A stretch of 64,000 nt of DNA from 40CM-2-70-7 sp035631315 (GTDB lineage Bacteria > Gemmatimonadota > Gemmatimonadetes > Gemmatimonadales > GWC2-71-9). Location of the stretch: contig DASQIZ010000107.1 in assembly GCA_035631315.1 (NCBI GenBank), positions 106,240-170,239 of the forward strand, read 5' to 3'. Shown here one piece after another: positions 63,703-64,000 of this stretch. The translations under genes were made by a program, and so were the position numbers. The notes beneath the pieces are model-generated. The model was not told the origin of the DNA. It searched no databases and worked only from the letters and a program-made list of their open reading frames with translations. Position 1 is the first letter of the stretch. Every line of letters begins with the position of its first letter.

Positions 63703-64000
63703 ATGCAACGCCTCCTCGCCGCGGCGCTCGTTCTTGCGGCCATCCCCCTTCCCGTCCGGGCCCCCGTTTCTAAAGACCGTGTCGCAGACGCTCCGGGGCT
63801 TGGCTATTACCGGTTCCCCGCCCTGCATGGCGATTCCCTCGTGTTCACGGCCGAGGGAGACCTCTGGACGGTGGACGCTGCGGGTGGGGTCGCCCGGCGG
63901 CTGACGAGCGGACAGGGCGAAGAGACCAACGCGACCATCTCCCCGGACGGGAAGACCATCGCGTTCGTCGGGTCGTATGAAGGTCCGGCGGAGATCTACA
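63703..64000 (+). CDS. tricorn-protease-like protein, 5' part only
   Basis: ATG 63703 with CCGGAG upstream opens a frame to the window edge. A signal peptide (LLAAALVLAAIPLPVRA) precedes GYYRFPALHGDSLVFTAEGDLWTVDAAGGVARRLTS and ATISPDGKTIAFVGSYEGPAEIY. This is the start of the N-terminal beta-propeller (PD40-type repeats) of tricorn-like S41 peptidases. Only about 99 residues are visible; the catalytic part is outside the window. It is divergent from the oxidase operon. Confidence 0.72.
   Translation, partial: MQRLLAAALVLAAIPLPVRAPVSKDRVADAPGLGYYRFPALHGDSLVFTAEGDLWTVDAAGGVARRLTSGQGEETNATISPDGKTIAFVGSYEGPAEIY

Overview
The window is about 64 kb of GC-rich bacterial DNA, continuous and very gene-dense. 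Neighbouring genes often share ATGA, GTGA, TGATG or TAATG junctions, and several convergent genes overlap at their stops. The host is diderm: it has lipoproteins, a porin-like protein, a periplasmic-type nucleotidase and HtrA. It is probably aerobic, with a caa3-type oxidase. Gene content and style best fit an uncultured soil-type Gemmatimonadota bacterium, but this is inferred, because there is no rRNA or other phylogenetic marker that I could score by eye.

Layout. 1-3000: a visibly less GC-rich accessory segment (small membrane protein, RibD-C/DHFR-like reductase, MDR oxidoreductase) ends at a repeat-rich non-coding stretch, an intact tRNA-Lys and a tRNA-Lys 5' half cut at the anticodon stem. 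This looks like an old integration boundary. 3.1-10.7 kb: a small PBP-like protein, a double LysR regulator, a CheC-like protein coupled to a hybrid PAS-PAS histidine kinase, a secreted protein, an LCM-type methyltransferase and a two-domain cupredoxin lipoprotein. 10.7-14.3 kb: the conserved minus-strand block ffh-rpsP-rimM-trmD-rplS-rnhB, in which RimM is short and lacks an obvious start codon. 14.3-19.1 kb: a DUF445 protein, a metallopeptidase lipoprotein, a one-module Clp-like ATPase, prepilin peptidase and a SpoU methyltransferase. 19.1-26.6 kb: thiD, then a nucleoside-salvage operon (tandem 5'-nucleotidase, adenosine deaminase with an extra N-terminal domain, NupC, purine nucleoside phosphorylase).

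26.6-36.8 kb is a phosphate/polyphosphate island: PhoB-PhoR-like regulators, a GT4 glycosyltransferase, a phosphodiesterase and a PAP2 phosphatase (possibly lipid remodelling), Ppx/GppA-HD, Ppk1, a 75-residue protein that is one third arginine, and a CHAD protein. 36.8-46.7 kb is a nine-gene minus-strand operon that I regard as the strongest candidate for an undescribed pathway. It holds a GT-B-like transferase, an SpsF-like cytidylyltransferase, split transketolase, an aminotransferase-SDR fusion, a HAD-NeuB fusion without a SAF domain, a sterol-desaturase-family enzyme, an Aur1/PAP2-like protein and an UPF0104 flippase-like protein. Together they could make a CMP-activated unusual ulosonic sugar and place it on a lipid.

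46.8-53.4 kb: porin-pstS-pstC-pstA-pstB-pstB-phoU with two adjacent pstB genes. Four 7-4-7 direct repeats with an 11-bp period lie upstream of, or between, the phosphate-related units and probably are PHO boxes. 53.4-58 kb: rhomboid protease, DnaK, HtrA. 58-63.6 kb: two membrane proteins and a cytochrome c oxidase operon (coxB-coxA-coxC-coxD-ctaG). The window ends inside a tricorn-like protease. Gene starts were chosen from overlaps, Shine-Dalgarno-like sequences and family alignment by eye. No database search was run.
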